64,000 bases of DNA, taken from Alphaproteobacteria bacterium (GTDB lineage Bacteria; Pseudomonadota; Alphaproteobacteria; Micropepsales; Micropepsaceae). The notes beneath the pieces were generated by a model, which was not told the origin of the DNA, did no database searches, and was given only the letters and a program-made list of their open reading frames with translations. A program made the position numbers and the translations under genes. Of the stretch, positions 45,374-53,793 are shown one piece after another (position 1 is the first letter of the stretch; the number at the start of each line of letters is the position of its first letter). The stretch is taken from contig JADZAI010000046.1 in NCBI GenBank assembly GCA_020852655.1, positions 37,454-101,453 on the forward strand, read 5' to 3'.

Positions 45374-46000
45374 TCATCGGGCGACGGCTTGAGCAATGAG
45401 CGTCGTCATGAGCCTGTGTTCTCCGAGCGTTCGGCGCACCCGGAAATCCTGACCATAGGAATCGATCGCCGCTGCAAGCCAGGCTTGGGCCGTAAGCCGG
45501 GTGTGATCGAGGCGATACCCAGCCCGCGTGGCGAGTTGTTCCAGAAAGAGGCGCTGCGTCCGGCCGTTTCCTTCCGGAAACGGGTGGATGATATTGAGAT
45601 CGGCCATGTAGACCGCCGCGCGATAGGCGAAGGTCGGCGGATCGATGTTACCGAAGGCCCCGGCCGCCAGGTCGCTCGCCAACTCACCGAAGAACCGCGG
45701 AATCTCGACCCGTGCCACACGCGCCCCCGGCGCGAATGTAACGGGCGATTGCCCACGCTCCCGCAGTTTCACCATATCGACCGTGCGGAATGCACCGGCC
45801 CAGTCATAGACATCCTGAAAGAGGTGGCGATGAATGGCCTTCAGCCCCTCCGCCGTCAGCGTAACGCCCTGGAGCGGCTGGCGCATGCGCGCACGCGACA
45901 ATTCAGCTTCGGCAATCGCCAGCGCAACAGCATCATGAATACCGAGGCGATTTCGCAGGGTTTCGGTGTCGGGATAGAAGTAGTCCCGGTACGACTTCAT
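45374..46000 (-). CDS. Fic/DOC-type toxin (class I Fic, VbhT-like)
   Basis: 208 aa. The Fic motif HPFPEGNGRTQR (His139) is complete, and the N-terminal YRDYFYPDTETLRNRLG and VYDWAGAFRTVDM are typical of VbhT/Bep-type Fic domains. It has no inhibitory motif of its own, as expected of class I enzymes held off by a separate antitoxin. Its start overlaps the upstream antitoxin-like gene by 4 nt (ATGA). It would AMPylate host-cell targets such as topoisomerases if free (family knowledge). Confidence 0.88.
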   Translation of the reverse strand: MKSYRDYFYPDTETLRNRLGIHDAVALAIAEAELSRARMRQPLQGVTLTAEGLKAIHRHLFQDVYDWAGAFRTVDMVKLRERGQSPVTFAPGARVARVEIPRFFGELASDLAAGAFGNIDPPTFAYRAAVYMADLNIIHPFPEGNGRTQRLFLEQLATRAGYRLDHTRLTAQAWLAAAIDSYGQDFRVRRTLGEHRLMTTLIAQAVAR

Positions 46001-46227
46001 TCAGCCGCGATATCCGACTTGCCTGACCTTGGCGGGACGATGCCGCGCTTACGGAGATCGTCCAGCACCATCTGGACGCCTTCCTCATAGCCCGTGCCTT
46101 CCGCATCGATCTTGTCCGCCAGCGCACGGCCTTCCGGCGTCAGCACCAAGCCCTCGACCGCCATATTGGCCTCATAGGCCAATGCCCGGGCGCGGGCAGC
46201 GGCGGCTTCCTCGGGGGTCAGCTTCAT
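45997..46227 (-). CDS. VbhA-like Fic antitoxin
   Basis: 76 aa from the ATG at 46227. It is small, helical and placed directly upstream of the Fic toxin with a 4-nt overlap. It carries NMAVEG (N21 to G26), aligned with the VbhA inhibitory motif (S/T)xxxE(G/N) but with Asn in the Ser/Thr position; the Glu that blocks ATP binding is kept. The remainder (GYEEGVQMVLDDLRKRGIV) fits the VbhA C-terminal helix. Confidence 0.78.
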   Translation of the reverse strand: MKLTPEEAAAARARALAYEANMAVEGLVLTPEGRALADKIDAEGTGYEEGVQMVLDDLRKRGIVPPRSGKSDIAAE

Positions 46228-46313
46228 AGTCACAAGCCTAGCACAAAGCGCCGGGTGCAACCATGCCCCGAGCGAGGTTCCGACGGAGTACACGGCTCGG
46301 ATGGCAGCCGTTC

Positions 46314-46592
46314 TCACAGCCTATGTTCAGGCACATCAGCCCAAGCAGCGCTGACCTTACTCTGCCCAATTCGCCGGAATGAGTTCGCCCGAACGTGAAA
46401 TTGCACCCGCTTCCGTGAGCTTTCGATAATCCATAACTTGGGATTGTTCACGTCGAAACTCTCGGTGAGAAGCATTGCGCGGTTCTCCGCGGTCATGAAC
46501 TCAGCAATGTCGAGGATATAGTCGATCTCATAGTGCGCTTTGCGCTCAACGTTCATCATCTCGGTGCTCCCGAGATCACCCGCGCGCGCCAT
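46314..46592 (-). CDS. Hypothetical protein
   Basis: Up to 92 aa; starts at 46559 or 46556 (MMNVERKAH) are also plausible. The sequence is mixed and globular (HYEIDYILDIAEFM, NPKLWIIESSRKRVQFHVRA) and its base composition is less GC-rich than its neighbours, which fits an accessory gene near the Fic module. No family is recognised. The 168 bp from here to grpE hold nothing I can identify. Confidence 0.4.
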   Translation of the reverse strand: MARAGDLGSTEMMNVERKAHYEIDYILDIAEFMTAENRAMLLTESFDVNNPKLWIIESSRKRVQFHVRANSFRRIGQSKVSAAWADVPEHRL

Positions 46593-46760
46593 GAGATCAA
46601 GACTCCGAGCCAGAACCGATCAGCCGCCAATCGCCCGTCAAGGAGCGCCTGGAGCATCAGGTCGCGCGCAACGCCCAGGCAGCACGTCGGGGCCGCCGAC
46701 CAGGAGATCAACCGTCGAAAGCGGAAGATCGAGATGGCGATCGGTCAACGGCCCGGCTCG

Positions 46761-47345
46761 CTAGGCCTTCGTGTTGAAATTCGAGCCCGGCATCGGGGGC
46801 GGCTCCGCCTCGGTCGGCTGGGCCGGCGCGCCCTTCGAGACCACCACCATCGCCGCACGCAGCAGGCGGTCGGCGATCATGTAGCCGGCCTGCACGACCT
46901 CCAGCACCGTGCCGTGCGGCTGGCCGGGCATCGGCACCTCGGCGATCGCCTGGTGGAAATTCGGGTCGAACTTCTGGCCCTTCGGCTCCAGCCGCTTGAT
47001 GCCGTTCTTCTCCAGCGCGCCGATGAGCTCCTTCTCGGTCATCTCGACGCCGGTCAGGAGATTGGCGACCGCCGGATCGTTCTTCGCGGCGTCCTTCGAG
47101 GCGTCGATGGCGCGGCGGAGATTGTCGGCGACCGACAGGATGTCGCGGGCGAATTTCGAGGCGCCATAGGCGCGCTCGTCGGCGACCTGCTTCTCGGCGC
47201 GCTTCCTCACATTGTCCAGTTCGGCGAGCGCCCGGATGCGCTCGTCGGTCAGGCGTTCGATCTCGGACTGCATGTCGGCCAGGATACCGGCGGCGACAGT
47301 CTGTTCGTCGAAGGGCGGCGGGGGCGTGGCGTGATCGTCGGACAT
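46761..47345 (-). CDS. grpE: Nucleotide exchange factor GrpE
   Basis: 194 aa from the ATG at 47345. A long N-terminal helix (about 20-70, DMQSEIERLTDERIRALAEL) leads to the GrpE head, with VADNLRRAID, FDPNFHQAIAEV and the hallmark VVQAGYMIADRLLRAAMVVVS. It drives ADP release from DnaK. It lies 20 nt downstream of hrcA on the same strand. A longer frame upstream is hrcA's shadow. Confidence 0.95.
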   Translation of the reverse strand: MSDDHATPPPPFDEQTVAAGILADMQSEIERLTDERIRALAELDNVRKRAEKQVADERAYGASKFARDILSVADNLRRAIDASKDAAKNDPAVANLLTGVEMTEKELIGALEKNGIKRLEPKGQKFDPNFHQAIAEVPMPGQPHGTVLEVVQAGYMIADRLLRAAMVVVSKGAPAQPTEAEPPPMPGSNFNTKA

Positions 47346-47365
47346 CAGGACTCTCTCATGGAAGT

Positions 47366-48469
47366 TCAGGGCGCGGAGGTCGCGCCCATCAGGCGGCCGA
47401 GCACCCGGGCGGTGTAGTCGACCATGGGAATGATGCGGGCGTAGTTGAGGCGCGTCGGCCCGATGACGCCGATCGCACCGACGATGCGGTCCTGGGCGTC
47501 GCGATAGGGCGAGACGATGACGGACGAGCCGGAGAGCGAGAAGAGCTTGCTCTCGGCGCCGATGAAGATGGAGACGCCATCGGCGGCGCGGGAGAGATCC
47601 AGGAGCTGGATCACGTCCTCCTTGCGTTCCAGATCGTCGAAGAGCTGGCGCACGCGCTCCAAATCCTCGGCCGCGGTCAGGTCTTCGAGCAGGCGCGACT
47701 GGCCGCGCACGATGAGCGAGCGCGAAAGCGAATCGCCCCCGGCCCACTCGGCGAAGCCCGCCTCGACGAGGCGCGCCGCCAGGCGGTCGAGTTCCGTGCG
47801 GCGCGCGGCGAGTTCGGCCCGGACCACCGAGCCCAGTTCGTCCAGCGTGCGCCCGCGCAGCCGGCTGGAGAGGAAATTCGTCGCTTCGACCAGCGCCGAG
47901 CCCGGCAGGCCGAGCGGCGCGTCGATGATCCGGTTCTCGACCGAACCGTCCTCGGCCACCAGCACGACGAGCACCCGCCCCGGCCCGGCCGGCACGAACT
48001 CGACATGGCGCAGGGTCGATACGCGCGTCGGGGTCACCACGAGGCCGGCGCAGTGCGAGAGGCCGGCGAGCATGGAGGTCGCTTCGCCGAGCAGGTCGCT
48101 GACGCTGCGGCCCTTGCCGGCAATATGGCCTTCGATCGACCGGCGCTCGTCTTCGGTGAGGGCGCCGACTTCGAGAATGCCGTCGACGAAAAAACGGAGT
48201 CCCGTCTGCGTCGGGATGCGGCCGGCGCTGGCATGGGGCGCCGCGATGAGGCCTGCATCCTCCAGGTCCGACATCACGTTGCGGATCGAGGCGGGCGACA
48301 GGCTGAGGCCGAGGCGCTGCGACAGGGTGCGCGAACCGATGGGCTCGCCGGTATCGAGATAGGCCTCGACGATCTGGCGGAAAATGGCACGCGAGCGCTC
48401 CCCCAGCAGCGATGCTGCGGGCGGCGAGGCAAGGCCCAGCAGGCGGGCCATATGAGGCGGTTGTGACAT
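47366..48469 (-). CDS. hrcA: Heat-inducible transcription repressor HrcA
   Basis: 367 aa (ATG at 48451 would give 361). The N-terminal winged helix ([20 protein letters not shown]) and the following [18 protein letters not shown] are diagnostic, and the C-terminus has [20 protein letters not shown]. HrcA represses heat-shock genes through CIRCE elements, with GroEL as co-factor. No CIRCE element is visible upstream of hrcA itself, so its targets here are probably groESL elsewhere. Confidence 0.95.
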   Translation of the reverse strand: MSQPPHMARLLGLASPPAASLLGERSRAIFRQIVEAYLDTGEPIGSRTLSQRLGLSLSPASIRNVMSDLEDAGLIAAPHASAGRIPTQTGLRFFVDGILEVGALTEDERRSIEGHIAGKGRSVSDLLGEATSMLAGLSHCAGLVVTPTRVSTLRHVEFVPAGPGRVLVVLVAEDGSVENRIIDAPLGLPGSALVEATNFLSSRLRGRTLDELGSVVRAELAARRTELDRLAARLVEAGFAEWAGGDSLSRSLIVRGQSRLLEDLTAAEDLERVRQLFDDLERKEDVIQLLDLSRAADGVSIFIGAESKLFSLSGSSVIVSPYRDAQDRIVGAIGVIGPTRLNYARIIPMVDYTARVLGRLMGATSAP

Positions 48470-48561
48470 CGGTTGCGCAGCGCCGGGCGACAGGGGTAGG
48501 TAGCCACCCCCAAATCCCCGTTCAAGGGGAATGGTCTCGATCCGGCATCAGGAGTTCCCCC

Positions 48562-49281
48562 ATGCGGCCTTCCGGGCGCGCCCCCGACCAGCTTCGCTCC
48601 ATCCGCCTGGAGCCGGGTTTCTCCAAGCATGCCGAGGGCTCGTGCATGGCCCGCTTCGGCGATACCCATGTGCTGGTGACCGCCAGCCTCGACGAAGGCG
48701 TGCCGCCCTTCCTGCGCAATACCGGCCGCGGCTGGGTCACGGCGGAATACGGCATGCTGCCGCGCGCCACCCACGAGCGCATGCGCCGCGAGGCGAGCCA
48801 GGGCAAGCAGAGCGGCCGCACGCAGGAAATCCAGCGCCTGATCGGCCGGTCGCTGCGCGCCGTCACGGACCTGACGGCGTTCGGCGAGCGCCAGATCCAG
48901 GTGGACTGCGACGTGATCCAGGCCGACGGCGGCACGCGGACCGCCGCCATCACCGGCGCCTATGTCGCGCTTTACCAGTGTTTCGACCGCATGAAGCGGA
49001 TCGGCGCGATCAAGACGATCCCGCTCAAGGATCAGGTTGCGGCGATCTCGTGCGGCATCTTCCAGGGCCAGCCGGTGCTCGACCTCGACTACGAAGAGGA
49101 TTCCAGGGCCGACACGGACGCGAATTTCGTGCTGACCGGCACCGGCGGCATCGTCGAAATCCAGGGCACGGCCGAGAAGGAGCCGTTCAGCGAGGAGCTG
49201 TTCCTTCATCTCATGCGACTGGCGCGCAAGGGCGTGGACGAGCTGGCCGTGCTCCAGCGCACGGCGCTGGGCCTCGCCTGA
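48562..49281 (+). CDS. rph: Ribonuclease PH
   Basis: 239 aa from the ATG at 48562 with AGGAG upstream. RNase PH signatures are present: [46 protein letters not shown] and the [18 protein letters not shown] active-site region. It trims tRNA 3' ends by phosphorolysis. Its stop overlaps the rdgB start (TGATG), a conserved order with hrcA-grpE opposite. Confidence 0.96.
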   Translation: MRPSGRAPDQLRSIRLEPGFSKHAEGSCMARFGDTHVLVTASLDEGVPPFLRNTGRGWVTAEYGMLPRATHERMRREASQGKQSGRTQEIQRLIGRSLRAVTDLTAFGERQIQVDCDVIQADGGTRTAAITGAYVALYQCFDRMKRIGAIKTIPLKDQVAAISCGIFQGQPVLDLDYEEDSRADTDANFVLTGTGGIVEIQGTAEKEPFSEELFLHLMRLARKGVDELAVLQRTALGLA

Positions 49282-49889
49282 TGGCGCGGCGCCGCTTTCC
49301 GGGCGGGCGGCTGGTGGTCGCCACGCATAATCCCGGCAAGCTGCGCGAACTGAAGGACCTCTTCGCGCCCTACACGACCGGTCTCGTGTCGGCCGGTGAC
49401 CTCGGCCTGCCCGAGCCCGAGGAGACCGAGACGACATTCGAGGGCAATGCCGAGCTGAAGGCCCGTGCCGCGGCGACGGCATCGGGCGCCTGCGCCCTGG
49501 CGGACGATTCCGGCCTTTGCGTCGCCGCGCTCGACGGCGCGCCGGGCATCTACTCCGCCCGCTGGGCGGGCGAGACCAAGGACTTTGCCGTCGCGATGGA
49601 GAAAATCCGCAAGGAACTCGCGGCGAAAGGGCTGACGACGTCGAAGGCCTGGTTTGTCTGCGTACTGTCGCTCGGCTTCCCCGACGGGCATTGCGAGACG
49701 TTCGAGGGCCGCGTCGACGGCGATCTGGTCTTTCCGCCGCGCGGGACACGCGGCTTCGGCTATGACCCGATCTTCCGCCCTGACGGCCACGCCATCACCT
49801 TCGGCGAGATGGACCCCGATGCGAAACATGCGATGAGCCACCGGGCGCGCGCCTTCGCGCAACTGATCGCCGCCTGTTTCGATGCCTGA
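49281..49889 (+). CDS. rdgB: XTP/dITP diphosphatase (RdgB/HAM1)
   Basis: 202 aa. The Ham1 signature [17 protein letters not shown] at the start, [28 protein letters not shown] and GFGYDPIF are all present. It removes non-canonical purine triphosphates such as ITP and XTP from the pool. It is coupled to rph by an overlapping start and overlaps hemW by 8 nt. Confidence 0.96.
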   Translation: MARRRFPGGRLVVATHNPGKLRELKDLFAPYTTGLVSAGDLGLPEPEETETTFEGNAELKARAAATASGACALADDSGLCVAALDGAPGIYSARWAGETKDFAVAMEKIRKELAAKGLTTSKAWFVCVLSLGFPDGHCETFEGRVDGDLVFPPRGTRGFGYDPIFRPDGHAITFGEMDPDAKHAMSHRARAFAQLIAACFDA

Positions 49890-51027
49890 AGGCGGCTTCG
49901 GGCTCTATGTCCACTGGCCGTTCTGCGCGGCCAAATGCCCATACTGCGACTTCAACAGCCATGTGCGGCGCGAGGTCGATGCGATGGCCTATGCGCGGGG
50001 GCTGGTGCGGGAGCTCGAAACGACGGCAGCGCGCCTCGACGCACGCCCGGCGCTCAACTCGATCTTCTTCGGCGGCGGCACGCCCTCGCTGATGCCGGGT
50101 GCTGCGGTCGGCGCCGTGATCGATGCCGCGGCGCGCCTCTTCCCCTTCGCGGCCGACATCGAGGTCACGCTCGAAGCCAATCCGACGAGCGTCGATGCCG
50201 GCCGCTTCGCCGACTACGCCGCGGCGGGCGTCAATCGCGTGTCGATGGGCGTGCAGGCGCTGAACGACACCGATCTGAAGGCGCTCGGTCGCTGGCACAG
50301 CGCGGCGGAGGCGCGCGCCGCCTTCGAGGTCGCGCGACGCGTTTTCGAGCGCGTGTCGTTCGATCTGATCTACGCACGGCCGGGGCAGAGCGCCGCGGCC
50401 TGGGAGGCCGAGCTTGCGGAGGCGCTCGCCATGGCGGTCGATCACCTCTCGCTCTACCAGCTCACGATCGAGGACGGCACGAAGTTCGGGGCCCTGCATG
50501 CGGCCGGCCAGCTCGTCGTGCCCGACGGCGACACCGCCGCATCGCTCTACGAGCTGACCCAGGAGATCTGCGCGGGCGCGGGCATGCCGCAATACGAAAT
50601 CTCCAACCACGCGCGCGCCGGCGCGCAGTCGCGGCACAATCTCGTCTACTGGCGCTACGGCGAATTCGTCGGCGTCGGCCCCGGCGCCCATGGCCGCATC
50701 CGCAGCGGAGAAGCGCTGTGGGCCACCAGCACCGAGCGCCGGCCGGAAGCCTGGCTGCGGTCGGTCGAAGCGACCGGCGACGGGCTGGTCAGCCGGGACG
50801 CCGTCGATCCGGCCGACCAGGCCCGCGAATATCTGGTGATGTGCCTGCGCCTCGCCGAGGGCCTCGACATCGCGCGGTACGAACGCCTCGCCGGCCGGCC
50901 TTTCGATGCCGCACGGTTCGCCGCACTTGCCGAAGAGGGGCTGGTCATCCGCCGCGAGGGTCGCCTCTTCGCGACCCTGCGCGGGCGACTTGTCCTGAAC
51001 GCCGTCGCAGCGGAGTTGGCGCGGTAG
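49882..51027 (+). CDS. hemW: Radical SAM heme chaperone HemW
   Basis: 381 aa. The radical SAM cluster motif is CAAKCPYC (Cx3Cx2C) in [20 protein letters not shown], and the HemW trademark [19 protein letters not shown] follows later. HemW was long annotated as anaerobic coproporphyrinogen oxidase but acts as a heme-binding and insertion chaperone. It is the last gene of the rph-rdgB-hemW operon. Confidence 0.94.
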   Translation: MPEGGFGLYVHWPFCAAKCPYCDFNSHVRREVDAMAYARGLVRELETTAARLDARPALNSIFFGGGTPSLMPGAAVGAVIDAAARLFPFAADIEVTLEANPTSVDAGRFADYAAAGVNRVSMGVQALNDTDLKALGRWHSAAEARAAFEVARRVFERVSFDLIYARPGQSAAAWEAELAEALAMAVDHLSLYQLTIEDGTKFGALHAAGQLVVPDGDTAASLYELTQEICAGAGMPQYEISNHARAGAQSRHNLVYWRYGEFVGVGPGAHGRIRSGEALWATSTERRPEAWLRSVEATGDGLVSRDAVDPADQAREYLVMCLRLAEGLDIARYERLAGRPFDAARFAALAEEGLVIRREGRLFATLRGRLVLNAVAAELAR

Positions 51028-51045
51028 CCTTCGCGCGGGATGCGG

Positions 51046-52248
51046 TCAGGCGCGGCGGACCGCCGGCGCCCCCGAAGCGAAGGCCGGGATCAGATGCTCG
51101 CCGGTGAGGGCGATACTGCGCAGCACGGCTTCGTGCGGTATGGCGCCGAACTGCATGAGGCACATCATCCGGTCGGTGCCGATCGCCCGGTAGGCGTCGA
51201 ACTTGGCGCGGCAATGGTCGACGTCGCCGATGACGACGGAATCGAGCTGCTCCAGCACCTCATGCGCTTCCTCGCGCGAGACCTCTTCGCCCCGGGCCAT
51301 CAGCTTGAGCAGGCGGATGACGGGAATCTCGTCGGGCGCGATGTCCAGGCTCGTCGCGTCGTCACCGGCGAGCGCTGCGGTCGAGCGCGGCGAGTTGGGA
51401 TGGAGGCCGGAGCGGATCTGGTCGTACCAGACGGTACGCGGCACCTTGAAGACGATCGGCGCGGAATGGACGTACCAGAGCGCGGCCCAGGCGGCGCCCG
51501 CCTCGATCGCCTGCTTCCGGCTTTCGGCGACATGGACGAAGGTGAAGATGCCCTTCTCGCGGTTGATGAACTTGCCGACCGGCATGCAGGTCGCAAGGCC
51601 GACGTCATGCTCCTTGAGCATCGCCGCCATAAAATGGACGGGGCTGAGCAGCGTCGTACCGAGGCAGCCCACACCCTGCTCGCCCGCCATGCGGAACGAC
51701 TCGGGGCTGCCGCAGGTCTGCCAGAAGCGCGGGTGCGGCTTCTGGAGCGGCTTCGGCACGCAAATCCGCGGCGGGATGCGGAAATCCGTGCCCTGCCACT
51801 CGACCTCCCCCTCCGTCCAGAAGCGCGCCACGATGGAAAACGCTTCGCGCACCTGGCTGCGCGCCAGATTGGGATCGACCCCGAACGTCTCCCACTCCTT
51901 GCCGCCGGACTTGGCGAGGCCGAATTCCAGCCGCCCGTTGCTGAGATGGTCAAGCGTCGCGGCGGCCTCGGCCGCGCGGTAGGGATTGTTGATGCGGAAC
52001 GGCGCCAGGACGCCGGCATGCCCGACATGGATGTTCCGGGTCGCGGCGGCGATCGCGGTGAGCACGAGCGCCGGCGCGGAGGAATAGCTGAACTCCGGCG
52101 CGCTGTGGTGCTCGACCTCCCACCATGTGTCGAAGCCGGCCCGGTCGGCCGCAACGGCCTGCGCGATCGTCTCGCGGAACAGCACCGCCTCGTGGTCGGG
52201 CTCGAACGGCTTCGGCTTCTGGATCTCGCAGAAAATGTCGAACTTCAT
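51046..52248 (-). CDS. LLM-class (luciferase-like) flavin-dependent oxidoreductase
   Basis: 400 aa from the ATG at 52248, which has GGAGG 7 nt upstream. It has the luciferase-like TIM barrel: WWEVEHHSAPEFSYSSAPAL, IHVGHAGVLAPFRINNP, and GRLEFGLAKSG with WETFGVD. These enzymes use FMNH2 (or F420) to oxygenate or reduce organic substrates; FMN monooxygenase is most likely in this catabolic setting. It is last in the receptor-VOC-cyclase-LLM gene run, 92 nt after the cyclase gene. Confidence 0.86.
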   Translation of the reverse strand: MKFDIFCEIQKPKPFEPDHEAVLFRETIAQAVAADRAGFDTWWEVEHHSAPEFSYSSAPALVLTAIAAATRNIHVGHAGVLAPFRINNPYRAAEAAATLDHLSNGRLEFGLAKSGGKEWETFGVDPNLARSQVREAFSIVARFWTEGEVEWQGTDFRIPPRICVPKPLQKPHPRFWQTCGSPESFRMAGEQGVGCLGTTLLSPVHFMAAMLKEHDVGLATCMPVGKFINREKGIFTFVHVAESRKQAIEAGAAWAALWYVHSAPIVFKVPRTVWYDQIRSGLHPNSPRSTAALAGDDATSLDIAPDEIPVIRLLKLMARGEEVSREEAHEVLEQLDSVVIGDVDHCRAKFDAYRAIGTDRMMCLMQFGAIPHEAVLRSIALTGEHLIPAFASGAPAVRRA

Positions 52249-52340
52249 GGGAAATCCTCCGTCGGTATCGGGATGTTTCAAGAACGCCTGTTATGAAAAC
52301 GAGCGAAGATGGTGCCGTCGTCGCGGTGCATGGCGGCCCT

Positions 52341-53282
52341 TCAGAGAACGGCGATGGGGTTGACCGGCGAGCCGGTGCCTCGCTCGATGCGAAGCGGCGC
52401 AACGGTGAGGAGGAAGCTGTAGCGGCCTTCCTGCACACAGGCGGCGGCGATGTCTTCCAGCCAGAGATTGTCGAGCAGATGCATGCCCATGGCGACCAGC
52501 GTCGTCATGTGGATCGGGATGGGCCAGTTCTCATAGCGCACCCCGCCGGGAAGCGGGTCGTGGACGCCGTCGCCGCCGAGGACGGCGACACGCCGGTCAT
52601 GCAGCCAGCCCGCGCACTCGGGATGAAGGCCCGCCAGCTTGAGCCCTTCGGGCGTCGAGGTCGGGACGGTTTCGCGGCGGGCGTCGCGCCCGGTCCGGAT
52701 GAGCACGATATCGCCTTCGCCGGCCGTGACGCCGTACGCCCGCTCGGCCGCTTCGAGATCTCCGATCCGGATTTCACGGTCGGGCTCGACGAAGGCGGTG
52801 CCCGACGCCGCCGGCAGGTCGAGCAGCACGCCGCGGCTGACGATGCCGTCCTTGGCGCACATGATGGAGTTGCGGCGCGCCCCGGTCGATTTCACATCGG
52901 TTGCCGGCCAGCCGTTATACATGCGGCCTTCGACGAAGACGTGGCACAGCGCGTCGATATGGCTCGACGCCATGCCGTGAAAGGCGATGCCGATATAGTC
53001 CATCGACGTCTCGAGTCCGTTTCCGCCTGGCACGCACGGATCGTCGCCCGCGACGACCATGTGGTGCTGCGCCGGGAACGGATTTTCCGGATGCGGATGG
53101 ACCGGGAAATCCCGCGAGCACGATACCGCCCGGCCCGATACGGCCGCCTTCGCGGCCGCGGCCCGCAGCGCGGGGGTGATGTAGTTGAGCGTGCCCTGCT
53201 CGTCGCCGGAACCCCAGCGGCCCCAGGTCTTCACCCGTTCGAACTGCGCGGCGATGTCTGCCGCGGTCCAGGCCGCTGTCAT
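52341..53282 (-). CDS. Cyclase-family (kynurenine formamidase-like) metal hydrolase
   Basis: 313 aa, PF04199-type. The metal site is readable as AFHGMASSHIDALCHVF, a variant of HxGTHxDxPxH, and a second part IRTGRDARRE and GGDGVHDPL lies in the C-terminal half. It starts GRWGSGDEQGTLNYI as in bacterial cyclase-family proteins of catabolic clusters. It would hydrolyse an amide or lactone-like intermediate. Its start is 3 nt after the VOC gene. Confidence 0.84.
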   Translation of the reverse strand: MTAAWTAADIAAQFERVKTWGRWGSGDEQGTLNYITPALRAAAAKAAVSGRAVSCSRDFPVHPHPENPFPAQHHMVVAGDDPCVPGGNGLETSMDYIGIAFHGMASSHIDALCHVFVEGRMYNGWPATDVKSTGARRNSIMCAKDGIVSRGVLLDLPAASGTAFVEPDREIRIGDLEAAERAYGVTAGEGDIVLIRTGRDARRETVPTSTPEGLKLAGLHPECAGWLHDRRVAVLGGDGVHDPLPGGVRYENWPIPIHMTTLVAMGMHLLDNLWLEDIAAACVQEGRYSFLLTVAPLRIERGTGSPVNPIAVL

Positions 53283-53285
53283 GAA

Positions 53286-53783
53286 TCAGTGCTCGCCCAG
53301 GGCTTCGTTGGCCTGCGAGTGGCGCAGCCCGGGCAGCAGCTCGATCAGTTCGATCAGCGTGCCGTCCGGGTCGCGCGCGCAGATGCAGCCCACGACGCCC
53401 AGCGACTTCGGCTGCGGTTCGATGAGGGCGAAGGTCGGAATGCCGCGCCGCCTGAGATCTTCGGCGCACGCGTGGACGTTCTTCACCCGGAAGGCAATGA
53501 CGCGGGGCGGGACCTCCACCGTGGGCGGCGGCGGAAGCTGCGGGCGGATCCACTCGAGAAGATCCAGCATGGGCCCGTCCGGATCGTTCGGATGATTCAT
53601 CAGAACGCCCCGCCCCTTGGGCTTCGTCAGCCCAAACACGTCCCCCATGAAGTCCGGCCATTCGACATCGCGCCGGTCGTTCAGCACCTGGAAGCCGAGC
53701 GCCTTGTAGAAGGCGACCGACCGGTCGAGGTCGCTGACGTTGATGACGGTGTGATAGAGACGCTGGATTTCCCAATCGGCCAC
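53286..53783 (-). CDS. VOC-family protein (glyoxalase/extradiol dioxygenase fold)
   Basis: 165 aa from the GTG at 53783, preceded by GAGGAGG; upstream extension reads through the receptor gene in another frame. Paired beta-alpha-beta-beta-beta units are seen: IQRLYHTVINVSDLDRSVAF (His ligand near 11) and IAFRVKNVHACAEDLRRRG, with RDPDGTLIELIEL giving the C-terminal Glu ligand. It may be a ring-cleavage dioxygenase, isomerase or lyase. It lies 10 nt downstream of the TonB-dependent receptor. Confidence 0.83.
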   Translation of the reverse strand: MADWEIQRLYHTVINVSDLDRSVAFYKALGFQVLNDRRDVEWPDFMGDVFGLTKPKGRGVLMNHPNDPDGPMLDLLEWIRPQLPPPPTVEVPPRVIAFRVKNVHACAEDLRRRGIPTFALIEPQPKSLGVVGCICARDPDGTLIELIELLPGLRHSQANEALGEH

Positions 53784-53793
53784 TGCGCCCTCC

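Noticed and set aside
48470..48561. Possible CIRCE element between hrcA and rph
   Set aside because: No TTAGCACTC-N9-GAGTGCTAA or near match is present.
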